This document shows positions 1 to 6,078 of a stretch of 15,294 nucleotides of DNA, piece by piece (positions within the stretch are counted from its first letter, which is position 1; each line of letters begins with the position of its first letter). Made by a program: the position numbers and the translations under genes. Below the pieces are notes generated by a model, which was given only the letters and a program-made list of their open reading frames with translations, did no database searches and was not told the origin of the DNA. This stretch comes from Novosphingobium sp. (GTDB lineage Bacteria > Pseudomonadota > Alphaproteobacteria > Sphingomonadales > Sphingomonadaceae). The stretch spans positions 1-15,294 of the forward strand of contig JADYXV010000246.1 in NCBI GenBank assembly GCA_020853995.1, given 5' to 3'.

Positions 1-877
1 ACACGAACGAGCCGCCGATGGAGCCGGTGGATTCATAGCTGTCAGCCGCCAGCCATTCGCGAAAGCCCTTGAGCTTTTCGCCGGTGTAGATGGCGGGCAG
101 TGGCGATGGAATCCAGCCCGATTCCAGCGTGTTCGAAGGATAGGCGCGGCTGCCGCAAGCGATCAGGCCAAATTCCTTGCCCGCTTCCAGAATGGCGGCG
201 CGGATTTCTTCCTGTTCGGCGTAAGGGCCCCAGATTTCAAGGCCCGGTGCGCCCGACATGCCGTGGCGTAGCGTGCGCACGGTTTTGCCAGCGATGTTCA
301 TTGTGCTCATGTTGAAGAACTTGAGCTGTTCCAGCGGGCCGCCGTGCAGCTTTTCGATCACGGCCCAGGCGTTTGGCCCCTGAATCTGGAAGCGCCATTC
401 CTTGCGCGTGACGGGCTTGCCCATCGGACGCATGGGCGAACGGTCATCCAGTTCGATTTCGCAATCGTAGCCGCCGGTTGCAGCGTGGTAGCGCAGCCAG
501 TTTGAGGCAGGCGCGCGGCCGACGTAAGTGAAGCTTTCTTCTTCTTCCCAGAAGATGATGCCATCGCCGATGACGTGGCCATAGGGCGTGGTGGGAACGT
601 ACTGCTTGGCCTTGTTGACCGACCAGCCCTTCGAGCTGTTGATCATCGTATCGGACAACAGCTTGGCCGCATCCTTACCACGGATATACAGGTTCACCAT
701 GTGGTGCGACTGATCGAACAGGACGGCGCTGTGCTGCCATGCCCACTGTTCGCTGCGCCAGTTTGAAAATTCCGGTGCTACGACCGGATAGACATAAGCG
801 CCAAGCTGCGAATTGCGCAGCATGTCCACCACGTTGCCATTCTGATTGATTACCTCTTCCAGGTTCTTTGCGGCCAT
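1..877 (-). CDS. ligM: LigM/DesA-type tetrahydrofolate-dependent aromatic O-demethylase (3' end beyond window)
   Basis: The enzyme transfers the methyl group of a methoxylated aromatic acid (vanillate, 3-O-methylgallate or syringate) to tetrahydrofolate in the cytoplasm, giving a phenol and 5-methyl-THF. It has the GcvT/aminomethyltransferase fold. The 292 visible residues start at ATG 877 behind a GGGAGAA ribosome site; the C-terminal part lies outside the window. The protein closely follows the LigM sequence I remember from Sphingobium SYK-6, with blocks such as LRNSQLGAYVYPVVAPEF, PYGHVIGDGIIF and GSRAYPSNTLESGWIPSPLP. His59, Arg121 and Tyr246 line up with LigM His60, Arg122 and the catalytic Tyr247 (numbering from memory), so it is probably active. 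It diverges from purU across a 123-bp gap containing a dyad. The family is secure, but vanillate versus syringate preference cannot be read from the sequence. Confidence 0.9.
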   Translation of the reverse strand, partial: MAAKNLEEVINQNGNVVDMLRNSQLGAYVYPVVAPEFSNWRSEQWAWQHSAVLFDQSHHMVNLYIRGKDAAKLLSDTMINSSKGWSVNKAKQYVPTTPYGHVIGDGIIFWEEEESFTYVGRAPASNWLRYHAATGGYDCEIELDDRSPMRPMGKPVTRKEWRFQIQGPNAWAVIEKLHGGPLEQLKFFNMSTMNIAGKTVRTLRHGMSGAPGLEIWGPYAEQEEIRAAILEAGKEFGLIACGSRAYPSNTLESGWIPSPLPAIYTGEKLKGFREWLAADSYESTGSIGGSFV

Positions 878-906
878 CACTAATTCTCCCGACGAAAAAT
901 GGCTGG

Positions 907-935
907 TTGATAAATTTGTATGCAACACATACAAG
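907..935 (+). promoter_or_regulatory. Candidate purU promoter
   Basis: TTGATA (907-912) and TACAAG (930-935) are separated by 17 bp, a fair sigma70-like pair, giving a leader of roughly 60 nt before the purU start. The 916-934 dyad lies across the spacer and the -10. On the other strand TTGTAT (934-929) and TATCAA (912-907), 16 bp apart, could serve ligM. Both are pattern matches only. Confidence 0.35.
916..934. promoter_or_regulatory. Perfect 7-bp dyad between ligM and purU, candidate operator
   Basis: TTGTATG, a 5-base centre, then CATACAA form a perfect inverted repeat in the AT-rich middle of the divergent ligM/purU intergenic region. A dyad of this size in such a place is typical of a dimeric repressor site, for example GntR- or MarR-type, but no regulator gene is in the window, so the family is a guess. 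It overlaps the candidate promoter elements for both directions. Confidence 0.5.
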
Positions 936-1000
936 TTCACACAAGATTCGCAATGGCAAATGTTGCGCCCTATGAGGCGCGGCGGAATGGGAGATTCAAT

Positions 1001-1855
1001 ATGAGCGCTTCGTTGATTTTGACGCTATCTTGCGAGGACAAGCCGGGCATCGTCGCGCGCGTAACCAACAATCTGTTTGAGGCTGGCGGCAACATCAGCG
1101 AGGCGCAGCAATTTGACGATCCGCAAAGCGGACAGTTTTTCATGCGCGTGGTGTTCAATCCTGGCGATTTGGATGTTGCAGCATTTCGCGCGTCATTTGC
1201 CCCTATTGCAGAACGATATGCCATGCGGTGGAACATTCGCGACACATCGGTAAGCCGCAAGGTTATCCTGATGGTCAGCAAGTTTGATCACTGTCTGGGT
1301 GACTTGCTTTACCGCACACGCATTGGCGAATTGCCAATGGAAATCGTGGCTATTCTGGGCAACCATCCCAAGGAAGCGCTGAACATCTCGCTGATTGGTG
1401 ACATTCCCTATTATCATCTGCCGATCACCAAGGACACCAAGCCGCAACAAGAGGCAGAAGTGAAGCGGATCGTTACCGAAACCGGCGCGGAACTGGTGGT
1501 TCTGGCGCGGTACATGCAGATTCTGTCGGATGATCTGACGACGTTCCTTTCGGGCCGTTGCATCAATATCCACCATTCCTTCCTGCCCAGCTTCAAAGGC
1601 GCAAAGCCATACCATCAGGCGCACGCGCGCGGGGTGAAGATGATTGGCGCGACGGGGCACTATGTGACGACCGACCTTGATGAAGGCCCGATCATCCATC
1701 AAGACGTGGAGACCGTAACACACGCCGATACGCCCGAAGATCTGGTGCGCAAGGGCCGCGATGTGGAACGCCGCGTTCTGGCCGAAGCGGTGCGGTTGCA
1801 TCTGGAAGACCGCGCGCTGGTGAACGGCACCAAGACCGTCGTTTTCAAGAGTTGA
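1001..1855 (+). CDS. purU: Formyltetrahydrofolate deformylase PurU
   Basis: PurU hydrolyses 10-formyl-THF to formate and THF in the cytosol, setting the free folate and one-carbon balance. The ATG at 1001 follows GGGAGA (989-994) and gives 284 aa, normal for the family; an earlier in-frame ATG at 920 lies inside the promoter dyad region and lacks a ribosome site. An N-terminal ACT domain (about 5-85, LSCEDKPGIVARVTNNLFE) is followed by a formyltransferase-type domain (about 88-284). The catalytic Asn-His-Asp set is visible as N189 and H191 in NIHHSFLPSFKGAKPYHQAH and D227 in TTDLDEGP. Beside a THF-dependent O-demethylase its likely job is to regenerate THF after the methyl group has been oxidised to the formyl level, which is an inference from position. 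Confidence 0.93.
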   Translation: MSASLILTLSCEDKPGIVARVTNNLFEAGGNISEAQQFDDPQSGQFFMRVVFNPGDLDVAAFRASFAPIAERYAMRWNIRDTSVSRKVILMVSKFDHCLGDLLYRTRIGELPMEIVAILGNHPKEALNISLIGDIPYYHLPITKDTKPQQEAEVKRIVTETGAELVVLARYMQILSDDLTTFLSGRCINIHHSFLPSFKGAKPYHQAHARGVKMIGATGHYVTTDLDEGPIIHQDVETVTHADTPEDLVRKGRDVERRVLAEAVRLHLEDRALVNGTKTVVFKS

Positions 1856-1864
1856 GGATTGGCT

Positions 1865-1894
1865 GCGGCAGGGGCATTATGCTCATGCCGCCGC
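1865..1894 (+). other. Intergenic hairpin between purU and the VOC gene
   Basis: GCGGC (1865-1869) pairs with GCCGC (1890-1894) and GGCAT (1873-1877) with ATGCC (1885-1889), with a 3-nt bulge and a 7-nt loop. It lies 9 nt after the purU stop and has no T-run, so it is not a clear terminator. It could affect readthrough or mRNA stability between the two genes. Confidence 0.3.
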
Positions 1895-1915
1895 CCCCGG
1901 CGCAGAGGAGTTGCC

Positions 1916-2317
1916 ATGACCGTCAATGCATTGGACCACGTGAACATCATCACGGACAAGCTTGATGATAGCGCGCAGTTCTATCAAACGCTGCTGGGGC
2001 TGGAGCGCCGCGATGGGCCACCGCCGCTGACCCCGCAGAACGCGCAGTGGATGTACGATGGCGCAGGGCGCGCGATCATTCACATCAACGCGGTGGATTG
2101 CCCGCGCACGTATGACCGTGCGGTTGAGCCGGGATCACTGACCGGCGCGATCCACCATGTTGCGCTGAATTGCAGCGGGTATGACGATGTGATGGCGCGG
2201 ATTGCCGCGCTGGGCCTTGATTGCCAGACCAACACGGTGGAAGCGATTGGCCTGCGCCAGATTTTTACGGCTGACCCGAACAATGTGCTACTGGAGTTGA
2301 ATTTCTTCGGGAATTAG
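1916..2317 (+). CDS. VOC (glyoxalase/bleomycin resistance/extradiol) superfamily protein
   Basis: This is a small single-domain metalloprotein of the vicinal oxygen chelate fold, 133 aa from ATG 1916. The start is set by GAGGAG at 1905-1910, and residues further upstream are low-complexity. Two beta-alpha-beta3 modules are visible, opening with LDHVNIITDKLDDSAQFYQ (about 6-60) and AIHHVALNCSGYDDV (about 78-131). Likely metal ligands are H8, H56, H81 and E127 (LLELNFF), a normal full set. VOC members include glyoxalases, extradiol dioxygenases, isomerases and resistance proteins; nothing here decides among them. It is 60 bp downstream of purU and probably co-transcribed, so a role on an aromatic intermediate is possible but unproven. 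Confidence 0.8.
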   Translation: MTVNALDHVNIITDKLDDSAQFYQTLLGLERRDGPPPLTPQNAQWMYDGAGRAIIHINAVDCPRTYDRAVEPGSLTGAIHHVALNCSGYDDVMARIAALGLDCQTNTVEAIGLRQIFTADPNNVLLELNFFGN

Positions 2318-2321
2318 CCCT

Positions 2322-2369
2322 CCCACACCCGTTCGTGTCAAGCGTAGTCGAGACACGAACGGGTGTGGG
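2322..2369. repeat. Perfect 18-bp stem inverted repeat between convergent genes (REP-like)
   Basis: Arms 2322-2339 and 2352-2369 are perfectly complementary (CCCACACCC GTTCGTGTC and its reverse complement) around a 12-nt loop. It fills almost the whole 53-bp gap between the convergent VOC and hydrolase genes. There is no T-run on either side, so it is not a classic intrinsic terminator, although a stem this strong may stop or stabilise both transcripts. The GTGTC...GTCGAGACAC core resembles repeats I remember in sphingomonad genomes. Confidence 0.75.
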
Positions 2370-2370
2370 C

Positions 2371-3111
2371 TTATTTGGGAACAGCAGCCTCAAGCGCATC
2401 GGCCAGTTCCACCGGTTTTGACAAGTATGGGCTGTGATCGGCTTCAAGCGTGACGATGTGCGCGCCGGGGGAATAGCGTTGCATTTGGCGCTGGCTCTCG
2501 ATGGGGATGGTGCGGTCAAGGGTGCATTCGACGTAAGTGCGCGGAAGGCGGCCCCAGCGTTCGGGCGTCAAATGCAGCTTTTGCGAGCGTGGTGCGTGCG
2601 GTTCGGCCAAGAGGCGCGGGAGGACTGCGGTGACCAGTTCGGGCGGTGATGCTTGCGCGAAGACAGGGCCTGCGTTGGCGGCGTCGATCACGGTGGCGAT
2701 ACCGCCGTGGACTTTGCTGATGATGCCATCGAACGCGGGGTTCGGGCCTTCCAGTTCCTTGAATTGCGCGCGACTCATCCCCGAGGGCAGCATCATGGCG
2801 CAGATGTAGACGAGCGCGTCCATCGCTTGCGGATCAGCCTCGGCGGCGGTGGAGATCACCAGACCACCGCGCGAATGACCTGCGAGAACGACCGGAGCGC
2901 CGTTCAGTTGCTGCTTCAGATCGCGGCAATGCTGCGCAGCAAATTCGCCCCAGCCATCGAGCGTTACTGCGGCCATTTCATCAGCCGTGCCGCCCATGCC
3001 GGGAAGCGTTGGTGCCACAACTGTATGACCGCGCTCGCGCAGCAATTGCGCCACGGGATCAAAGCACCAGCCACCGTGCCATGAACCGTGGATGAGAACG
3101 AACCCTGCCAT
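2371..3111 (-). CDS. Alpha/beta hydrolase (EstC / methylesterase-like)
   Basis: This 246-aa alpha/beta hydrolase has the oxyanion segment HGSWHGGWCF (8-17), the nucleophile elbow GHSRGG with Ser80, a plausible acid Asp199 (CTLDRTIP) and His226 (ADHSPYLSKP), so the triad is complete. The HG-W-HGGWCF start and overall size match the family holding plant methylesterases, hydroxynitrile lyases and bacterial EstC-type esterases. There is no signal peptide, so it is cytoplasmic. The start overlaps the phosphatase-like gene by one base (TAATG), implying translational coupling. As last gene of the catabolic operon it may hydrolyse an ester or thioester precursor or by-product; the substrate is unknown. 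Confidence 0.85.
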   Translation of the reverse strand: MAGFVLIHGSWHGGWCFDPVAQLLRERGHTVVAPTLPGMGGTADEMAAVTLDGWGEFAAQHCRDLKQQLNGAPVVLAGHSRGGLVISTAAEADPQAMDALVYICAMMLPSGMSRAQFKELEGPNPAFDGIISKVHGGIATVIDAANAGPVFAQASPPELVTAVLPRLLAEPHAPRSQKLHLTPERWGRLPRTYVECTLDRTIPIESQRQMQRYSPGAHIVTLEADHSPYLSKPVELADALEAAVPK

Positions 3112-3587
3112 TAGCGATTTTGCCCTTCATTTCGCATCGCGATAAAACCGGCCCAGACTTTGGCTTCGGGCCGATCATTGCCGTCAGGTGACCATTGTTG
3201 CTCCATGATCGCGCGGGCGTCAGACTCTGCCATGCCGCGATGGTCGCGGTTCAGGCGATAGAAGAACGCCGAGACGCGCCAGTTCATAATGCAGTGGACG
3301 TGCACCGGGCCTTGTCCGCTTTCGACAGCATCACGGAATGCGGCAAAGTGCGCTTCTGTAGGCGCGTCAAACGGCACCGGGATGTGGGTATAGGCAATGC
3401 CGTGCTGACGCAGCTTTTCGCCCTCGCCCGCCAAAGCTTCGGGATGGGTTTCAAGCGCAAGGTTGATGACATGGGCAACACCCAACGCAGCCAACCGCGC
3501 CACATCCTTGTCCTCGATCCGGCCTGACGTGGTGGTGGTGGCATCAAGGCGCTGCCATGCACGGATGTCGACCGGATCGGGGATCAT
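3111..3587 (-). CDS. Protein tyrosine phosphatase-like protein with a short CX4R loop
   Basis: The 158-aa protein starts at ATG 3587, 4 nt after the amidohydrolase stop; the longer reading from 3605 would need TTG. It resembles the DUF442/beta-lactamase-hydrolase-like phosphatase fold: a strand-helix stretch GVAHVINLALETHP (36-49) and then VHVHCIMNWRVSAFFYRLNR (95-114). The P-loop Cys99 and Arg104 are separated by four residues, not the five of canonical CX5R phosphatases. I recall related proteins with HCAAN-RVSAF that share this spacing, so it may be a subfamily trait. Whether it acts on a phosphoester is unknown. It is tightly packed with, and translationally linked to, the hydrolase gene. 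Its role in a catabolic operon is unexplained. Confidence 0.72.
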   Translation of the reverse strand: MIPDPVDIRAWQRLDATTTTSGRIEDKDVARLAALGVAHVINLALETHPEALAGEGEKLRQHGIAYTHIPVPFDAPTEAHFAAFRDAVESGQGPVHVHCIMNWRVSAFFYRLNRDHRGMAESDARAIMEQQWSPDGNDRPEAKVWAGFIAMRNEGQNR

Positions 3588-3591
3588 GGCT

Positions 3592-4464
3592 TTACGCCAG
3601 ACCAAGAACGCGCGCGGCGTTGTCTTTCATGATGCCCGGAAGCACTTCATCCTTGAAACCAACCTGCTTTGCCGCATCGAGCCACTTTTGCGGATGGATC
3701 AGCGGAAAGTCGGATCCGAACAGCATCTTCTTGCGCAACTGCGTGTTGGCATACTGAATGATCTGCGGCTGGAAATACTTGGGCGACCAGCCGGACAAGT
3801 CGATGAAAACATTGTCCTTGTGAAGGGCCATCGACAGGCTTTCATCCACCCACGGCCATGACGGATGGGCGAGGATCACTTTCATATCGGGGAAATCGAC
3901 AGCGACATCATCAACCAGCATCGGCTGGCCATATTTCAGCCGGACGCCACCACCGCCGCGCATACCGGTGCCCATGCCGGAATGGCCGGTGTGGAAAATG
4001 GCAGGAAGCTTGTATTCGTTGATCACCTCATAGATCGGGTAACCGACTTGCGCAGCCGGTTCGATGTTCTGCATGATGTGATGGAACTTGAAGCCTTTGA
4101 CGCCGTGGTTCTCGATCAGATCGCGCGCTTCACGCGCGCCCATCTTGCCCGTGGGGGGATCGATCGAAGCGAACGGGATGCAGATATCATCGTTCTTGTT
4201 GGCGAGTTCAGCGACTTCGTAATTAGAAACGCGCTTTGCCCCGATGCCGCTTTCGCAATCCACCGTGAACATGCAGAAAGCAATCTGCTGTTCGCGGTAG
4301 ATTTCGATGATTTCCGGCATCTTGGGCCGTTCGCGCGGGGATTTGAAATAGGCGCTGGCGGCATCGAAAAACTTGCCCATCACCGGATCTTCGGGATCGT
4401 GGCACGAAACCTCGGCATGGACGTGGACGTCGATCGCCTTGATCTTGGTGAGGTCTATGGGCAC
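3592..4464 (-). CDS. Amidohydrolase-2 family hydrolase, candidate aryl beta-ketoacyl-CoA hydrolase
   Basis: This is a cytoplasmic TIM-barrel metal hydrolase. From GTG 4464 it is 290 aa, starting MPIDLTKIKAIDVHVH as relatives do; an upstream in-frame start at 4551 adds 29 residues that look like translated repeat DNA. Metal ligands are visible: H14 and H16 (DVHVH), H158 (FHTGH), H200 (AHPSWPW) and D252 (GSDFPL). The segments GVKGFKFHH and VFIDLSGWSPKYF match, from memory, 4-hydroxyphenyl-beta-ketoacyl-CoA hydrolases such as CouO of Rhodococcus, which split an aryl beta-ketoacyl-CoA into an aromatic acid and acetyl-CoA. The fold also includes decarboxylases and other hydrolases. A CoA ligase, alcohol and aldehyde dehydrogenases in the same operon favour the hydrolase role. 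The family is secure and the reaction is inferred. Confidence 0.85.
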   Translation of the reverse strand: MPIDLTKIKAIDVHVHAEVSCHDPEDPVMGKFFDAASAYFKSPRERPKMPEIIEIYREQQIAFCMFTVDCESGIGAKRVSNYEVAELANKNDDICIPFASIDPPTGKMGAREARDLIENHGVKGFKFHHIMQNIEPAAQVGYPIYEVINEYKLPAIFHTGHSGMGTGMRGGGGVRLKYGQPMLVDDVAVDFPDMKVILAHPSWPWVDESLSMALHKDNVFIDLSGWSPKYFQPQIIQYANTQLRKKMLFGSDFPLIHPQKWLDAAKQVGFKDEVLPGIMKDNAARVLGLA

Positions 4465-4551
4465 AGGGCAATTTCTTGGAGGCAGCGAAGGCTTGGCGCG
4501 AAGCGCTTGGTCGGAGTTGAGAGGGGTGTGACAAGCCACCCCCACTCCCAA

Positions 4552-4598
4552 CCCTCTCCCCTGTCCTTCGACATGCTCAGGATGAGCGGAGGAGAGGG
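4552..4598. repeat. REP-like inverted repeat inside the catabolic operon
   Basis: CCCTCTCC (4552-4559) pairs with GGAGAGGG (4591-4598), enclosing TCCTTCGACATGCTCAGGA, which itself can form a short TCCT/AGGA stem. The enclosed motif resembles a common sphingomonad/alphaproteobacterial intergenic repeat as I remember it. It lies in the 144-bp gap between the aldehyde dehydrogenase stop and the amidohydrolase start, within one transcription unit, where it may adjust the relative expression of upstream and downstream genes. Confidence 0.6.
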
Positions 4599-4608
4599 CT
4601 TTACGGGT

Positions 4609-6033
4609 TCAGACCAGTGCGTCTTTCTTGACGGTGATCACCTGGCTGTAAGTGAACTCCTTCAGGCCTTCGATGCCATATTCAGCACCGAAGCCCGATT
4701 GCTTGTGGCCACCAAACGGCGCGAATGGCGAGAGGTGGAGAAATTCGTTGATCCACACCGTGCCGGTTTCAAGCTGTTCGGCAATGGTCACGCCACGATC
4801 CGTATCCTTGGTCCAGACAGCGCCCGCAAGGCCGTATTCGGAATTGTTGGCGCGCGCGATGACTTCATCGTCGGACGAGAACTTCATCAAAGGCATGATC
4901 GGGCCGAACTGTTCTTCCGCCACGATACGCGCGTCTTCTGGCGGATTGTCGAGGATGGTAATCGGCACGTAGTAACCTGAACCAGACGGATCGACATCGC
5001 CGCCGACGAGGAACTTGTAGCCGTTCGATTTGGCGTCCTCGATCAGTTCGCAAACGCGATCGAACTGCTTCTTGTTCTGGATCGGGCCGACGCCGGTGCC
5101 CTGATTGGCGCCATCGCCCACGGTCACGCCCTTTGCATATTCGGCAATCGCGGCGCTCATTTCATCATAGATATCTTCGTGGATATAGACGCGCTTGGCA
5201 GCGACGCAGATCTGGCCTGCGTTGGTGAAGCTTGACCAGAACAGCTGTTCGGCAACCTTGGCCACATCGGCATCAGGCAGCACGATTGAGGCATCGTTTC
5301 CGCCGAGTTCGAGCGTGATGCGCTTCAAATCCTTTGAAGCGCCTTCCATGATGCGCTTGCCGGTGGCAGTCGATCCGGTGAAAGTGATTTTGTTGATGTC
5401 GGGGTGCGAGGTCATCAACGGGCCGAGCGAATCTTCGCCGGTGATGATGTTGACCACGCCTGCTGGCACGATATCCTTGATCAGTTCGGCAAATTTCAGC
5501 GTGGTCAGCGGCGTGAAGGGAGACGGTTTGAGCACGATGGTGCAGCCTGACAGAATGGCGGGTGCGATCTTCTGCACCGCCATCAGCACCGGGAAGTTCC
5601 ACGGCACGATACCGGCCACGACGCCGACCGGCACGCGGCGTGTGCGGCTGAAACGCTCGTCGCTGTCTTCGTTGATTGTCTCTTCCAGCGTAAGGGTCGA
5701 CTGCGCGCTCATCACACCCGAACTGGCGCCAATTTCGTTCCGGGCCTGGTGGTGCGGCTTGCCCTGCTCGCTGGTGAGCAGGCGGTAAAGCTCTTCAAAA
5801 TTGGCATCGATGGCAGCGGCCATGTTGCGGATCACAGCCCGGCGATCATCGACGGGCGTCTTCGACCATGTCTTGAACGCGGCGCGGGCGGCAGCAACGG
5901 CGCGGTCCAGTTCGGCAGCTCCGCAGGCAGGCACACGGCCGATGACCTGCTCGTTGGCCGGGTTGACGACATCGAGCGAGGCTTCGGTCGTGACCAATTC
6001 ACCATTGATCAGGTTCGGATAAAGCTGCGTCAT
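4609..6033 (-). CDS. NAD(P)-dependent aldehyde dehydrogenase
   Basis: A soluble aldehyde dehydrogenase (474 aa) oxidising an aldehyde to the acid with NAD(P)+. All signatures are in place: PWNFP (144-148), the cofactor-binding Lys169 (VLKPSPFTP), the Rossmann loop FTGSTATGK (218-226), the general base Glu242 in LELGGND, and the nucleophile Cys276 in NAGQICVAAKR. Length is normal for the class. ATG 6033 follows a GGAGAG ribosome site. It is immediately downstream of the PQQ alcohol dehydrogenase gene (45-bp gap, same strand), so its substrate is very likely the aldehyde that enzyme makes. In the proposed pathway that would be an aroyl-acetaldehyde, giving an aroyl-acetate. The sequence alone does not fix the substrate. 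Confidence 0.95.
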   Translation of the reverse strand: MTQLYPNLINGELVTTEASLDVVNPANEQVIGRVPACGAAELDRAVAAARAAFKTWSKTPVDDRRAVIRNMAAAIDANFEELYRLLTSEQGKPHHQARNEIGASSGVMSAQSTLTLEETINEDSDERFSRTRRVPVGVVAGIVPWNFPVLMAVQKIAPAILSGCTIVLKPSPFTPLTTLKFAELIKDIVPAGVVNIITGEDSLGPLMTSHPDINKITFTGSTATGKRIMEGASKDLKRITLELGGNDASIVLPDADVAKVAEQLFWSSFTNAGQICVAAKRVYIHEDIYDEMSAAIAEYAKGVTVGDGANQGTGVGPIQNKKQFDRVCELIEDAKSNGYKFLVGGDVDPSGSGYYVPITILDNPPEDARIVAEEQFGPIMPLMKFSSDDEVIARANNSEYGLAGAVWTKDTDRGVTIAEQLETGTVWINEFLHLSPFAPFGGHKQSGFGAEYGIEGLKEFTYSQVITVKKDALV

Positions 6034-6053
6034 AAGTCTCTCCGTTGGATTAC

Positions 6054-6076
6054 GATTGCTCTGTTATATAGCAATC
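6054..6076 (-). other. Hairpin between the alcohol and aldehyde dehydrogenase genes
   Basis: GATTGCT (6054-6060) and AGCAATC (6070-6076) form a perfect 7-bp stem with a 9-nt AT-rich loop, beginning 2 nt after the alcohol dehydrogenase stop and ending 20 nt before the aldehyde dehydrogenase start. There is no T-run behind it, so it is more likely an mRNA processing or stability element, or an operator, than a full terminator. Confidence 0.4.
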
Positions 6077-6078
6077 CG

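Noticed and set aside
920..1000. Upstream ATG for purU
   Set aside because: It lies in the operator/promoter region with no ribosome site, while ATG 1001 has GGGAGA and begins at the ACT domain.
2322..2369. Classic rho-independent terminator
   Set aside because: The stem is strong but neither side has a T-run; annotated as a repeat with possible termination activity instead.
4465..4551. N-terminal extension of the amidohydrolase
   Set aside because: The added 29 residues do not look like the family, they begin at the edge of a repeat, and the GTG at 4464 gives the usual PIDLTKIKAIDVHVH start.
3865..4980. 371-codon open frame on the plus strand
   Set aside because: It runs antisense across the amidohydrolase and aldehyde dehydrogenase genes and through the 4552-4598 repeat; both minus-strand genes have intact family motifs, so this is a GC-rich shadow frame.
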